Assembly (NCBI RefSeq): GCF_003858395.1
Contig: NZ_QWEV01000005.1
Span: 744,001 to 808,000, forward strand
DNA: 64,000 bases
Source: Acidipila sp. EB88
GTDB lineage: Bacteria; Acidobacteriota; Terriglobia; Terriglobales; Acidobacteriaceae
Reading direction: 5' to 3'
This document shows positions 29,312-39,338 of the stretch, one piece after another. Numbering within the stretch: position 1 is the stretch's first letter; each line of letters begins with the position of its first letter. Both the position numbers and the translations under genes were made by a program. The notes beneath the pieces were generated by a model. The model had not been told where the DNA came from. It saw nothing but the letters and a program-made list of their open reading frames with translations, and did not search any database.

Positions 29312-30811
29312 TTACCAGCCAGTGCTCTCAGCCGCTGCAGCGTGCGTGGCGAGATTCGAGGTACTGGCAGCAGCACCACCCGGGAGCAGGTGGCACGCGA
29401 TGACATTGGTCCGCCGGGAGACGCCGGCCATCGTGTCGGTCTGCAGCAGGATTTCGAAGTGCCGCGAGGTGCCAGCACCCTTGAGCCCACACGCCTGCAG
29501 CGTCGCTGCCATCCGGGGCAAGTCCGCGACAAACTCTCCTGCGGCTCCGGTCGCTTCGCCATCAGCCCCTGCGAGCAGCAGGACTTCGCCGTTCTGATCC
29601 GGGTTCTGCACGAAGGCGATGATTGCGTAGGAGTAGCCCGTGCCCCCGCCATTGGCACTCGGAATGTACTCGACCTGCTCGGACTTCTGCGGGCGGGCGT
29701 TGCGAATGAACTCAGAGCCCATCTTCGGGTTGAACACGAACTGGAAGTCCAGCGCGCTTGCAACCGCTGAAAACCACGGGTTCGATCGAGGACTGCCCAG
29801 GAAGATGAAGTTGTCATTGTTGCTCAGGAAGGCGAGTTGAAAACTCCTCGCTGTCTGCACAGCGAGCTTCTTTGAAAACGTCTGGGCGATCTGGGCGACC
29901 TTTGCGGTGATAGGCAGGTCCGGCGTAGCGGCGGAACTATCTGCCAGCAGCAGAACCCTGCAGAACTTCAACTGTTCGGGCGTCAGTGCATTTGGCTGGG
30001 CGATGTACTTATGGTTCGCATAGTCAGACAGAGACAGGTTGGTATGCGTGATTCCTTCGACCGTGTCGATATTCGCGTCACTGGTGATGAGATGTGCCGA
30101 GCGCGAGGAGTCAAACAGGGCAGGCCACGGCAGCACGCGCGGTGCGGCTGTTCGATCAGCACTGTTTCTCGCGCCCACAAACCAGCCGCAAAACACCGCG
30201 CCGAGTAAAGCTGCGGCGAACGCAACGAGAAGCCAGGGTGACGGCGTGTGAGACGGTGCGGTGATCGCGGGGGTCTGCGGTTGAACGACCTCCGTGGAAA
30301 TCACACGCGTGCTTTCCTCCGGTGTCGTCGCAAGGTTTGCGTGCGCTTCCATCCGTTGCGTTGGCTCGACCCACGAAGGACCATGTGAGGAGGCGTCGCT
30401 TCGGCTCACGCGCGGGATGTACGACCCGAGCGGAAGCTCGATGCGAAACGAACTCTCCGTGCCAAACCAGCCGTAATGCTGCAGGAGTCGCTTGCGTACA
30501 TCTGAAGCCGTAACCCGCACAATCGCGTCATCGCCGGTGTCGTAGGACGGTTCGCGTTTGAAAAGCCGGATGCCGATCAGTCGCTCTTTGAGTTGATCGA
30601 AGTTGCCGGCGATGGACTGTTCAATGACAAACTCGAGAAACTGTGCGCTTCGCTGGCTGCCTTTGAAAGCTGGTCCACCGGTAATCTCTCCCAGGAGCTT
30701 TCGAAGAGCGGCAACTGCTTCCGGGGTCCCGATGATCCTGGAGAAAGCATCTTCACCGGCACTGACAGGGGTCCGGGATGGTGTCTGCTTCAAACGCTGA
30801 ACCCTTTCCAT
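29312..30811 (-). CDS. Membrane-anchored regulator with N-terminal DNA-binding-like domain
   Basis: 499 residues. The N-terminal 120 residues (GSQRSAQFLEFVIEQSIAG, FDQLKERLIGIRLFKREPSY, DDAIVRVTASDVRKRLLQHY) are the domain that in Acidobacteriota precedes membrane segments and TolB- or TPR-type sensors. It is thought to be winged-helix-like. A proline/threonine-rich linker leads to one membrane helix (WLLVAFAAALLGAVFCGWFV). A periplasmic domain of about 270 residues follows (LNALTPEQLKFCRVLLLADS and NNDNFIFLGSPRSNPWFSAV). The topology suits a ToxR/CadC-like one-component regulator sensing outside and binding DNA inside. It is divergent from the TonB receptor at 31367, its most likely target. 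Start ATG 30811. Confidence 0.65.
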   Translation of the reverse strand: MERVQRLKQTPSRTPVSAGEDAFSRIIGTPEAVAALRKLLGEITGGPAFKGSQRSAQFLEFVIEQSIAGNFDQLKERLIGIRLFKREPSYDTGDDAIVRVTASDVRKRLLQHYGWFGTESSFRIELPLGSYIPRVSRSDASSHGPSWVEPTQRMEAHANLATTPEESTRVISTEVVQPQTPAITAPSHTPSPWLLVAFAAALLGAVFCGWFVGARNSADRTAAPRVLPWPALFDSSRSAHLITSDANIDTVEGITHTNLSLSDYANHKYIAQPNALTPEQLKFCRVLLLADSSAATPDLPITAKVAQIAQTFSKKLAVQTARSFQLAFLSNNDNFIFLGSPRSNPWFSAVASALDFQFVFNPKMGSEFIRNARPQKSEQVEYIPSANGGGTGYSYAIIAFVQNPDQNGEVLLLAGADGEATGAAGEFVADLPRMAATLQACGLKGAGTSRHFEILLQTDTMAGVSRRTNVIACHLLPGGAAASTSNLATHAAAAESTGW

Positions 30812-31366
30812 CCGGCGGCAAACTCCATCATCAAGCGCTCACCGCAGATGATTGCGCCACGCGCTGCATCGGTACTTGCAGCGTGGCTGTAAAGGCACGC
30901 GCAGACAAGGTGCGTGCAGAACTTCAAAACTGCTCACCGGCAGGGCCGCTCCGGTCATTGCCAAAGCGTCGCAGCCGCAACAGAGGCGCAGCGTTTCAGC
31001 CCAACATACCCCAATGCTTTTGAAACCCCTTCGGGTTTGATTTAAACGCCGCCAGAAAATAGGTGTCAAGTTCGCGAGGACCACGCTCGCCCGGGAACGA
31101 GCTGCTGCGCCAGCGAGGAGAACCTCGCAGCAAAGTCACCTGTCCACCTGCTCTGTGCATGAAAAAGGCGGCTGGTGGAACAGGCTCGTGGATCGCCTTC
31201 GCGGCCTGCAAAGCGGTCGCATGCAGGCCGGTCTCTACCGTTAGGGATCTGGGCAAAAGAGCAAACTGTTTGGAATGAGTAGCTTGTGCGCACGTTAGGC
31301 CGCTGGCTAACCTTGCGCACCGGGCTGCCATGAGGCCAACATGGCTACACACACGAACAAGATTGC
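30812..31366. other. Divergent intergenic region between regulator and TonB receptor
   Basis: 555 bases containing no supported gene. It must hold the promoters of the membrane-anchored regulator and of the large receptor. No operator repeat was distinguished by eye. Confidence 0.45.
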
Positions 31367-34300
31367 ATGGCACGTTTTCGGAGGCACCAAGTGAGTACTG
31401 CGCGCAACCAGCAAGATCCCCGATCCCACGGCGCAAGTCGAGAGAAGCTTCGGTTCATCCTCCATGAGGCTCCGCGGCTTAGCGTCCTGACCTTGAGCCT
31501 TTGCCTCGTTTCGACGCCCTTGTTCGCACAGGGCACCAGCGCAAGTGTAAAAGGTGTGATCGCCGACCCGGGCGGCGCAGTGGTGCCCGGCGTGACTGTG
31601 ACCGCGCTCAACACGGATACGACGCTCAAGCAGACCGTTGTGACATCGGCCTCGGGCCTTTACTCGCTCGCACCCCTGCCGCCCGGGAACTACCGCATCA
31701 CCGCCACCTTCAAAGATTTCGAGACGCTGACCAAGGTGACCACGCTGACGGTCGGGCAGGCAGCCTCCCTCGACTTCACGCTGCAGGTCGGCCACGCCTC
31801 ACAGAACGTCACGGTCAACACGGGGCAGATCCTGCTCAACTCGGTCAACGCCGAGATCAGCAATGTGATTGACCAGACCACGATCACGGAGCTGCCGCTC
31901 AACGGGCGTGACCCGGCCGGGCTGATCTTCCTGTCGCCAGGCGTCACCAACGTGCTGAATACCCCTGCCGGCACCCTGCCAACCAGTGCTGCCTTCCCCA
32001 CTGAGGTAGGCGGCTCCAGCAATGGCGGACAGCAAGGCAGCACGTACGCGCTCCTCGACGGCGTGCCAAACATGGACTTCTACGACCTGCTGATGGCGCC
32101 ATTCCCCAACCCGGATGCCACGCACGCCTTTCGCGCCGTCACCAACAACTACAGCGTGCAGTACGGCTTCTCCCCGTCGGCTGTGATCAGCATCGAGAGC
32201 AACTACGGAACCAACAGCATCCACGGCGGCATCTTCGAGTTCATTCGTAATGGCGACCTCAACGCCTCCAACTGGTTCAGCGGCGCCGTCGATGGTCTCA
32301 AGCAGAACCAATTCGGCGGCTACATCGGCGCACCGATCCTGAAAGACAAGCTCTTCATCTTCGCCAACTACCAGGGCACCCGCAAGAGCCTGGCCTCAGC
32401 CACGCAGACCTCCTACACGCCGACAGCCGCCATGTTGCGAGGCGACTTCAGCGCCCTGCCCCTCACTCTTCACGGACCGTTCACCACGGTCGGCGGCTTG
32501 AAGAACCAGGTCAACCCGGCGTTGTTCAGCCCCGCAGCGGTCCAGATTGCCCAGCAGGCACTCCCGCTCGGGCAGGATCCGGCATCTGGCCTGGTGACGT
32601 TCTCCGGGCCCACGGTAGACAGCTCACTGAACGAGGGCACCGCACGCCTCGACTACACAATGTCCGACAAGATGCGCTTCTTCATTCGCAGCTTCATCAC
32701 CAACTTCGACGACCCGTCAGTAAATGTGAACGGCAACATTCTTGCGACAGCCGTGGCAAATGGCGGCCGCTTCTACAACGAAGAGATCAGCAACACCTGG
32801 CTCCCGACGCCAAGCCTGGTCAACACCGTATCGGCAGCATGGATCAGCCTCAACGTGACAGACGGCAGCCAGGTGTTCACCAAGGCGGGCACCCCGTTCT
32901 GCCTCTCGGAGTACATCAACGTGGCCGACCCGGCTGGCTGCTTCACGATGAACCTGGACGCAAACTTCAGCGGACCCAACGCCCAGCCCAACGCCACAGC
33001 GAGAACCACGTGGTGGCTCTCGGACGATGTGATCAAGACGCTTGGCAATCACACGCTCCAGTTTGGCGGCACGTTTGCGCACCAGTACGAAAACAATATG
33101 ACCGATTATCCCGGTCAGCCCATCGTCGACTTCAACGGCTATGCCACCGGATATGCCAACGCTGACTTCCTCCTGGGAGATGTGGGCAGCTTTACCCAGG
33201 GTGCGTTTCAGAACTCGCCCACACGTGGCGTGCAGTTCGCGCTCTACGGGCAGGACCAGTACCACGCCAGCAAGAACCTGACGCTGACGGCGGGGCTCCG
33301 CTGGGAGCCCGATTGGGCAGCGACCTCGATCAATGGCGGCGCCGGCTTCGTCCCTGGGCAGCAGAGTGTCCGCTACCCCAATGCTCCCACCGGCCTGATC
33401 TTTCCGGGGGACAAGGGACTCAGCTCCACGCTTCGCCCATCCAGCAACACGTACTTCGAGCCCCGCCTGGCTGCTGCCTACCAGGCGAATCCAAACACCG
33501 TGGTCCGTGCAGGCTTCGGGATCTTTGTCGCCCCGCTGTCCTGGTCCTTTTACAACCATGTGATTGGCGTGGCGCCGATCGCGCCTCTTTACAACTTCTC
33601 GGCCTCCGCGACCAACCCCATCTCGTTTGAGAACCCCTGGGCAAACTTCGCGCCTACTGGCGGCAAGAGCCCCTTCCCTTCCTTCGAAACCAATCCCAAC
33701 GTTCCCGCAAGCCAGGCGATCTTTCTCAACCCCACGGCGGTCGGAGCAGTCTTCGCGCCCAACTTCCGGCTGGGTGTGACGCAGACCTGGAACGCGTCTG
33801 TGGAGCAGCAGTTAAGCCGCGTGGTCGCGCTGCATCTCGCCTATGTCGGTAGCCAGACCTATCACCAGTCCACGGTGCTCGATCTGAATCCCGGCATACT
33901 TGGCAACCGCTCCAATGCGAACTTCCAGTCGATCTCGCAGATGAACGACGAAGGCACAGCGTCGTACCACTCCCTGCAGGCCGGCCTGACAACCCAGGTG
34001 TTCCACGGCTTGAAAGCGGACACCCACTTCACGTGGTCGAAGACGCTTGCTTTGAGCGACTCAGGAAACACGGCATACCACGGCGGAATCGCCGATCCGT
34101 ACCAGGACCCGGCCGACAAGCGCTTCAACTACGGCATCTCGTCGCTCAGCATTCCGCTCGTGTCCGTGTCGGACTTTATCTACACCTCGCCTTCGCTTAC
34201 AGGACGCAGTGCCCTGCTCAAGACCGTCGCCGGGGCATGGGAGATCAGCGGCATCTGGACCGCGCAGTCCGGTTACCCGTTCTCGATCAGCGGCGGCAAT

Positions 34301-34699
34301 GGCGGAGACAGCTCCGGGTCGCTGCAGTACGGCGATCGCGCCGATGTCGTGAGCGGGCAAGGCGTCAATGCCCATCAGGGAACGAAGGCTCAGTGGATCG
34401 CGCACTACGTCAATCCCTCGGCGTTCGCGTCGAATGCTGTGGGCACCTTTGGCAACAGCGGCAAGAACCTGCTCAACGGACCCGGCCAGAACTCGTGGGA
34501 CATGGCGATGATGAAGAACTTCAAGCCGGTCGGCGAACGGTATGACCTGCAATTTCGCTGGGAGATGTTCAACGCCTTCAACCATCCGAACTTCGGGCTG
34601 CCGGACAACACAGTGACCGACCCGAACTTCGGACAGATCACCTCGATCGGGCCCATCGCTCCGCGCGTGATGCAGGGAGCGCTCAAGCTCTCCTTCTAG
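31367..34699 (+). CDS. TonB-dependent receptor, Oar-like, with carboxypeptidase-regulatory domain
   Basis: 1110 residues from ATG 31367. There is a long N-terminal lead and then a signal segment (LSVLTLSLCLVSTPLFAQ). The CarboxypepD_reg domain has SVKGVIADPGGAVVPGVTV, GLYSLAPLPPGNYRITA and the LQVGHASQNVTV end. The plug contains the diagnostic ITELPLNGRDPAGLIFLSPG, then TYALLDGVPNMDFYD and YSVQYGFSPSAVISIES. The barrel has many NHTLQFGG-, WNASVEQQL- and LQFRWEMFNAFNHPNFG-type strands and ends QGALKLSF. This is the standard Acidobacteriota receptor architecture, probably for uptake of large oligosaccharides. It is preceded by a divergent regulator and followed by a GH92 gene, which suggests mannan or glycoprotein-derived ligands (inference). 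Confidence 0.9.
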   Translation: MARFRRHQVSTARNQQDPRSHGASREKLRFILHEAPRLSVLTLSLCLVSTPLFAQGTSASVKGVIADPGGAVVPGVTVTALNTDTTLKQTVVTSASGLYSLAPLPPGNYRITATFKDFETLTKVTTLTVGQAASLDFTLQVGHASQNVTVNTGQILLNSVNAEISNVIDQTTITELPLNGRDPAGLIFLSPGVTNVLNTPAGTLPTSAAFPTEVGGSSNGGQQGSTYALLDGVPNMDFYDLLMAPFPNPDATHAFRAVTNNYSVQYGFSPSAVISIESNYGTNSIHGGIFEFIRNGDLNASNWFSGAVDGLKQNQFGGYIGAPILKDKLFIFANYQGTRKSLASATQTSYTPTAAMLRGDFSALPLTLHGPFTTVGGLKNQVNPALFSPAAVQIAQQALPLGQDPASGLVTFSGPTVDSSLNEGTARLDYTMSDKMRFFIRSFITNFDDPSVNVNGNILATAVANGGRFYNEEISNTWLPTPSLVNTVSAAWISLNVTDGSQVFTKAGTPFCLSEYINVADPAGCFTMNLDANFSGPNAQPNATARTTWWLSDDVIKTLGNHTLQFGGTFAHQYENNMTDYPGQPIVDFNGYATGYANADFLLGDVGSFTQGAFQNSPTRGVQFALYGQDQYHASKNLTLTAGLRWEPDWAATSINGGAGFVPGQQSVRYPNAPTGLIFPGDKGLSSTLRPSSNTYFEPRLAAAYQANPNTVVRAGFGIFVAPLSWSFYNHVIGVAPIAPLYNFSASATNPISFENPWANFAPTGGKSPFPSFETNPNVPASQAIFLNPTAVGAVFAPNFRLGVTQTWNASVEQQLSRVVALHLAYVGSQTYHQSTVLDLNPGILGNRSNANFQSISQMNDEGTASYHSLQAGLTTQVFHGLKADTHFTWSKTLALSDSGNTAYHGGIADPYQDPADKRFNYGISSLSIPLVSVSDFIYTSPSLTGRSALLKTVAGAWEISGIWTAQSGYPFSISGGNGGDSSGSLQYGDRADVVSGQGVNAHQGTKAQWIAHYVNPSAFASNAVGTFGNSGKNLLNGPGQNSWDMAMMKNFKPVGERYDLQFRWEMFNAFNHPNFGLPDNTVTDPNFGQITSIGPIAPRVMQGALKLSF

Positions 34700-34842
34700 C
34701 TTCGCGCTTTCCTTTTCGGTGACACCGCCAGGCGTCACCGCGAGTAATCTTCGTCAGGCGCATGCGCCGGTCTTGTTCGCCGGGGAGCAGGTGTGACAGA
34801 TTGGACTTAGCCGTAACACTGCGCCTGTGATGTCACAAAGGA

Positions 34843-37038
34843 ATGAGGATCGTCCTGCCCCGATCGATTGCACAAAGCCTGCTGCTGCTCTTTGCACTGT
34901 CCACACCATGCGCGCTCGCCCAGGTCGAGTATGTTGATCCAACCATCGGCAACGTGGCCATCCTGCTCGCGCCTACCCGGCCGGCGGTGTACCTGCCCAA
35001 CAGCATGGTGAGAATGTACCCGCTGCGTGAGGACGCGCTCGACGGCCGCATCCAGGCATTCCCTCTGACCATCAACGCTCATCGCGGCGACGCGCTTTTC
35101 AGCATCATGCCTGGGAACGGCGCCCCGGCTGCGTACGACCAGGAGGTCACAACTCCTTACTTCTACTCGACCCGGTTTCGCACGTCCGGCGTCACCACGG
35201 AGTTCACCGCGACCGAGCGATGTGGCTATTTCCGGTTCACCTTTCCGACGGGCGAGGCCTCGCTGGTGCTTGCCACTCACATCGCCGGCGACCTGTCTCT
35301 CGCCGACGGCAATATCATCCGCGGCGAAGAACAGTTCAACGGGATGAAGGCGTACGTGTACGGCGTGTGGAGCGAACCGGTCTCGGCTGCGCACGAGCAG
35401 AATGGAGCGAACACGAGTCTGAAGCTCTCGGCCAAGGCCGGCGCCCTGGAGTTCCGCTACGCGATCTCATTCATCAGCACCGACCAGGCAAAGCAGAACC
35501 TTCAGCATGAAATGCCGTCCAATGACTTTGCGGCGATCAAGGCCGCGGCGAAGTCTCGCTGGAATGACACGCTCGGCCGCATCACCGTGGAAGGCGGAAC
35601 AGAAGCGCAACGCCGCGTCTTTTACACCGCGCTGTACCGCAGTTCCGAGCGCATGATCAACATCACCGAGGACGGCAGGTACTACAGCGGCTTCGACCAC
35701 CGCGTCCACACCGACGCACGCCCCTTCTACGTAGACAACTGGTTATGGGACACGTTCCGCGCGCTGGAGCCGCTGCAGACGCTGCTTCATCCGTCCATGG
35801 AAGCGGACAAGCTGCAGTCCTACGTGCGCATGTATCAGCAGGGTGGCATCATGCCCACGTTTGCGAACGTCTCTGGGCCGGTGGCCTGCATGAACGGCAA
35901 CCATGCCGCGCCCTGGTTCGCAGATGCGTGGTTCAAAGGCATCCACAACTTCGACCTGCCGACGGCGTATGAGGGCGTGCGCAAGCGATCACTGGACAGC
36001 ACGCTGCTGCCCTGGCGACTCGGGCCGAAGACTCCGCTCGATGATTTCTATGCGGCGCACGGCTACATGCCGGCATTACGTCCCGGCGAGCAAGAAACCT
36101 ATCCGCAGGTGCACCCGTTTGAGAAGCGCCAGCCGGTGCCGGTAACGCTCGGCAACAGCTTCGACGACTGGTCGATCGCGCACCTTGCAGGCGTGCTCAA
36201 CAAGCCCGACGACGAGCGGACCTTCCTGACCCGCGCCGCAAACTACAAGAATCTTTTTCGGCCAGAGAAGGGTTTGATGTGGCCGAAGGATGATGCCGGC
36301 CGCTGGATTGAACCGCTCGATCCCAAGTTCGGTGGGGGCATGGGCGGACGGGATTACTACGACGAAAACAACGCGTACACCTACACTTGGGATGTTGGCC
36401 ATGACTACGCCGGGTTGATCGAGATGATGGGGGGCACCGGTAAGGCCGAGGCAAACCTTGATCAACTCTTTCGCGAGCCCCTTGATCATTCGCGCTACGA
36501 ATTCCAGTCGAAGTTCCCCGATTCCACATCGATGGTGGGTCAGTTTTCGATGGGCAACGAGCCAAGCTTTGCCATCCCGTACATCTACGATCGGCTGGGC
36601 GCGCCGTGGAAAACACAGGAGCGCATCCGCATGCTCCTGGACGCGTTCTTTACCGACACTTTGCAGGGCATTCCAGGCGATGAGGACGGTGGCGGCATGA
36701 GCGCCTTTGTGGTGTTCTCAATGATGGGTTTTTATCCCGTGACCCCGGGCATTCCAACCTATGACATCGCAAGCCCTGTCTTCCGGAAGGTCACACTCCA
36801 CCTCGAAAACGGCAAGGAGTTTGTGATCGTTGCGCACAACGCATCCCGGGCAAACAAGTATGTGCAGGGCATCCTTCTTAATGGAAGGCCGTTGAACGCC
36901 GTGTGGTTTCGTCATGCCGACATCGCGCAGGGCGGCACGCTGGAGCTGACCATGTCGGACACGCCGAATCGCGAGCTTGGCGCAGCGCCCTCGTCCTTCC
37001 CACCCGATGCACTCAGCGTTCGACCTTGGACGTTTTAA
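34843..37038 (+). CDS. Glycoside hydrolase family 92 alpha-mannosidase, exported
   Basis: Calcium-dependent exo-alpha-mannosidase family acting on mannans and N-glycans. 731 residues, the common GH92 length. The signal peptide is IAQSLLLLFALSTPCALAQ, and the N-domain begins VEYVDPTIGNVAI. The (alpha/alpha)6 barrel shows FYTALYRSSERMINITEDGR and FYVDNWLWDTFRALEPLQTL. GGIMPTFANVSGPVACMNGN and YTWDVGHDYAGLIEMMGG follow. The signature QFSMGNEPSFAIPYIYDRLG, WKTQERIRMLL, then GIPGDEDGGGMSAFVVFSMM and GFYPVTPG contains the catalytic acid/base region. It is 143 bases downstream of the TonB receptor on the same strand and probably co-expressed. Confidence 0.92.
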   Translation: MRIVLPRSIAQSLLLLFALSTPCALAQVEYVDPTIGNVAILLAPTRPAVYLPNSMVRMYPLREDALDGRIQAFPLTINAHRGDALFSIMPGNGAPAAYDQEVTTPYFYSTRFRTSGVTTEFTATERCGYFRFTFPTGEASLVLATHIAGDLSLADGNIIRGEEQFNGMKAYVYGVWSEPVSAAHEQNGANTSLKLSAKAGALEFRYAISFISTDQAKQNLQHEMPSNDFAAIKAAAKSRWNDTLGRITVEGGTEAQRRVFYTALYRSSERMINITEDGRYYSGFDHRVHTDARPFYVDNWLWDTFRALEPLQTLLHPSMEADKLQSYVRMYQQGGIMPTFANVSGPVACMNGNHAAPWFADAWFKGIHNFDLPTAYEGVRKRSLDSTLLPWRLGPKTPLDDFYAAHGYMPALRPGEQETYPQVHPFEKRQPVPVTLGNSFDDWSIAHLAGVLNKPDDERTFLTRAANYKNLFRPEKGLMWPKDDAGRWIEPLDPKFGGGMGGRDYYDENNAYTYTWDVGHDYAGLIEMMGGTGKAEANLDQLFREPLDHSRYEFQSKFPDSTSMVGQFSMGNEPSFAIPYIYDRLGAPWKTQERIRMLLDAFFTDTLQGIPGDEDGGGMSAFVVFSMMGFYPVTPGIPTYDIASPVFRKVTLHLENGKEFVIVAHNASRANKYVQGILLNGRPLNAVWFRHADIAQGGTLELTMSDTPNRELGAAPSSFPPDALSVRPWTF

Positions 37039-37117
37039 GCAGCAGCAGCCTTCTTCGTCTGGATCGCATGCACGTTGGGCAGTTTCGCATGCTTTGCCCG
37101 GACCTCCTCGGCTGCTG

Positions 37118-38203
37118 CTACCAGCGCTCTGAATCGTCCTTCGGAACGTTGCCCACCAGTTTGCTGCGGATGCCGTTCACGGTCGTGCCTGCATGCGCAA
37201 AGTTGGGGGACAGGTTAGCGTTGAACTCCGCCGGAAAGTTAAGTGCAGGCCTGGACACAGCATCCAGCCTGCGCACCTGGTCTGGCGTCAGTACCAAGTC
37301 GAGTGCTCGCAAGTTTGCCTGGAGATGCTCCACTGTGCGAGCGCCCAGCACGGTGCTGGCTACGCCCGGTCGCCGCTGTACCCAGGCCAAAGCGACGGTG
37401 GGCACATCGCTGCTGACTTCGTTGGCAATCTCTTCGGCCGCATCGATGATGTCCAGCTGCCTTTCAGTCAGCTCCCCGACAAAGGTCCCGCGATAGCCCT
37501 GCATCTTCTGGCCGTTTGTGCGCGTGTACCTGCCGGACAAAGCACCCATCTTGAGCGGACTCCACGGCAGAACGCCCAGGCCAAGCTCGTCTGCCATAGG
37601 TACTAATTCGCCCTCGACCGTGCGCTCCATCAGGGAGTACTCGACCTGCAGCGCGATCAGCGGCGCCCAGCCGCGAAAGTGCGCGAGCATTTGCGCCTGC
37701 GCCACCTTCCATGCGGGTGCGTCCGAGAAGCCGAGGTAGCGCACCTTGCCTGCGGTGACCAGATCGTCGAGTGCACGCATGGTCTCGTCCACCGGAGTAA
37801 ACCTGTCCCAGTTATGCAGGTAGTACAGGTCGATGTAATCAGTCTTGAGGCGGCGCAGCGACTCTTCGCACTGAGCCACGATCGCCTTGCGTCCGGCGCC
37901 TCCGCCATTCGGATCGCCGGCGAATAAGTTGAAGAAGAACTTGGTTGCAAGCACCACGCGATCACGCTGTGCGCGCTTCTGTGCGAAGTAGTCGCCAATG
38001 ATCGCTTCGGAATGGCCCCGCGTGTAGCTGTTGGCTGTGTCGATGAAGTTGCCGCCCGCCTCAAAATAGTGAGACAGCACGGCGTTGGACTCGTCTACGT
38101 CTGCACCCCAACCCAGATCATTGCCAAAGGTCATTCCACCGAGGCAGAAGGGACTCACGCGCAACCCGGAACGGCCCAGGGTGATGTACTCGTTCAAAGG
38201 CAT
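37118..38203 (-). CDS. Aldo/keto reductase
   Basis: NAD(P)H-dependent oxidoreductase of 361 residues from ATG 38203, with GAGAGGA upstream. It is a TIM-barrel AKR with family motifs YITLGRSGLRVSPFCLGGMT, FIDTANSYTRGHSEAIIGDY (catalytic Asp and Tyr), VLATKFFF with the catalytic Lys, YIDLYYLHNWDRFTP with the His, and VRYLGFSDAPAWKVAQAQ. GVLPWSPLKMGALSGRY and VLGARTVEHLQANL near the C-terminus bind NADP. It ends KDDSERW, as many relatives do. It is divergent from the LysR gene at 38266, its likely regulator. The substrate is not predictable. Confidence 0.9.
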   Translation of the reverse strand: MPLNEYITLGRSGLRVSPFCLGGMTFGNDLGWGADVDESNAVLSHYFEAGGNFIDTANSYTRGHSEAIIGDYFAQKRAQRDRVVLATKFFFNLFAGDPNGGGAGRKAIVAQCEESLRRLKTDYIDLYYLHNWDRFTPVDETMRALDDLVTAGKVRYLGFSDAPAWKVAQAQMLAHFRGWAPLIALQVEYSLMERTVEGELVPMADELGLGVLPWSPLKMGALSGRYTRTNGQKMQGYRGTFVGELTERQLDIIDAAEEIANEVSSDVPTVALAWVQRRPGVASTVLGARTVEHLQANLRALDLVLTPDQVRRLDAVSRPALNFPAEFNANLSPNFAHAGTTVNGIRSKLVGNVPKDDSERW

Positions 38204-38265
38204 GTTGATTCCTCTCAGTCTCAGTAGATGTCGCCTGCAGCCCATCCACACCATGCATTGTTAGA
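38204..38265. promoter_or_regulatory. Divergent control region between AKR and LysR genes
   Basis: A 62-base gap between the two start codons, a typical LysR-target arrangement with overlapping promoters. GTTAGAATGG at about 38259 resembles a -10 element for the LysR side. Confidence 0.35.
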
Positions 38266-39282
38266 ATGGCCTCCATGAGCACGGTGCATCTGCGTGGAAT
38301 TGACCTCAACCTCCTGGTGCCCCTTCACGCGCTGCTTGAAGAGCGGAACGTGACACGCGCGGCAAAGCGCATCCATCTGACACAGTCTGCAATGAGCCGC
38401 GCCTTGGAACGTTTACGCGAAGCGCTGCGGGATGACCTTCTTGTAAGATCCGGAGGCCAGTACGAACTGACGCCGAGAGCAGAAGACCTGCTGCAGGAGT
38501 TAGCCCTGCTGGTGCCGCGCCTCGAGCAGTTCTGGAGAGGAGACGCTTTTTTTCCCGAGACCACGAGTGGACGTATGCGGCTCGCCATGACGGACTATGC
38601 GGCCGCGGTGGTGCTGCCGCATCTGATCGCTGCATGCGCTCGTCAGGCACCAGGCCTCGCGATTGAAGTCGTTCCCTGGCACGAGCGCTCGTACGAGGAC
38701 CTGGGTGCGGCAAAAGTCGATCTCGTGTTCAGTCCACTCGCCGTGCCACAGGGCTACTGCATCGAAACGCTTTTTCAGGAGCGTTTTGTCTGTCTTTCTG
38801 GCAAGCGCCTAGTTGCCACCACGAAGTCGCTGAGCCTGGCTCGCTTTATGCATTGCCGGCACATTTCCGTGGAGACGGAGCCTAATCAGCAGAATCTGAT
38901 CGACCGGGCGCTGGCCGAGTTAGGTCTCAGGCGAACCGTGTCGCTCCGTCTGCCTTTTTTGTTGCCGGCGATCCAGGTGCTGCTGCATTCGGACCTTCTG
39001 CTCACGACACCGCTTCGGCTGGCGCGGCTAGCGTGCGAACAGGCCGATCTGCACATTGTGCAAGCCCCTGCGGAACTCCCCACTTTTCAGTACGCAAGCG
39101 TGTGGCATCCCCGCCTTCAGCGTGAGCCAATGCAGGCCTGGTTCCGTTTGCTGGTGACGCAAATCTGCAAGCAGCACCTCGCGCACAAAGATCAGCGTAG
39201 CCGCCCGGGCAACGCTGGCGATTCGGCGGATCGTGTCGTTGCTCGCAAGTACCCCATGCAGAAGCGAGCAACGAGGGAGTGA
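38266..39282 (+). CDS. LysR-family transcriptional regulator
   Basis: 338 residues from ATG 38266 (ATG 38275 is also possible). The N-terminal winged helix is NodD/SyrM-like: HLRGIDLNLLVPLHALLEER, NVTRAAKRIHLTQSAMSRAL, RLREALRDDLLVRSGGQYEL. The effector-binding domain includes GRMRLAMTDYAAAVVLPHLI and FQERFVCLSGKRL. The C-terminal 35 residues (KQHLAHKDQRSRPGNAGDSA) are not typical of the family, which may reflect fusion into the sequence before the adjacent gene remnant or a late frameshift. It is divergent from the aldo/keto reductase and probably controls it. Confidence 0.85.
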   Translation: MASMSTVHLRGIDLNLLVPLHALLEERNVTRAAKRIHLTQSAMSRALERLREALRDDLLVRSGGQYELTPRAEDLLQELALLVPRLEQFWRGDAFFPETTSGRMRLAMTDYAAAVVLPHLIAACARQAPGLAIEVVPWHERSYEDLGAAKVDLVFSPLAVPQGYCIETLFQERFVCLSGKRLVATTKSLSLARFMHCRHISVETEPNQQNLIDRALAELGLRRTVSLRLPFLLPAIQVLLHSDLLLTTPLRLARLACEQADLHIVQAPAELPTFQYASVWHPRLQREPMQAWFRLLVTQICKQHLAHKDQRSRPGNAGDSADRVVARKYPMQKRATRE

Positions 39283-39338
39283 GGCCATGTACCATGGGCG
39301 GCACAAGATCCCGAACGCTAGCGCTGCTGCGCACCATC

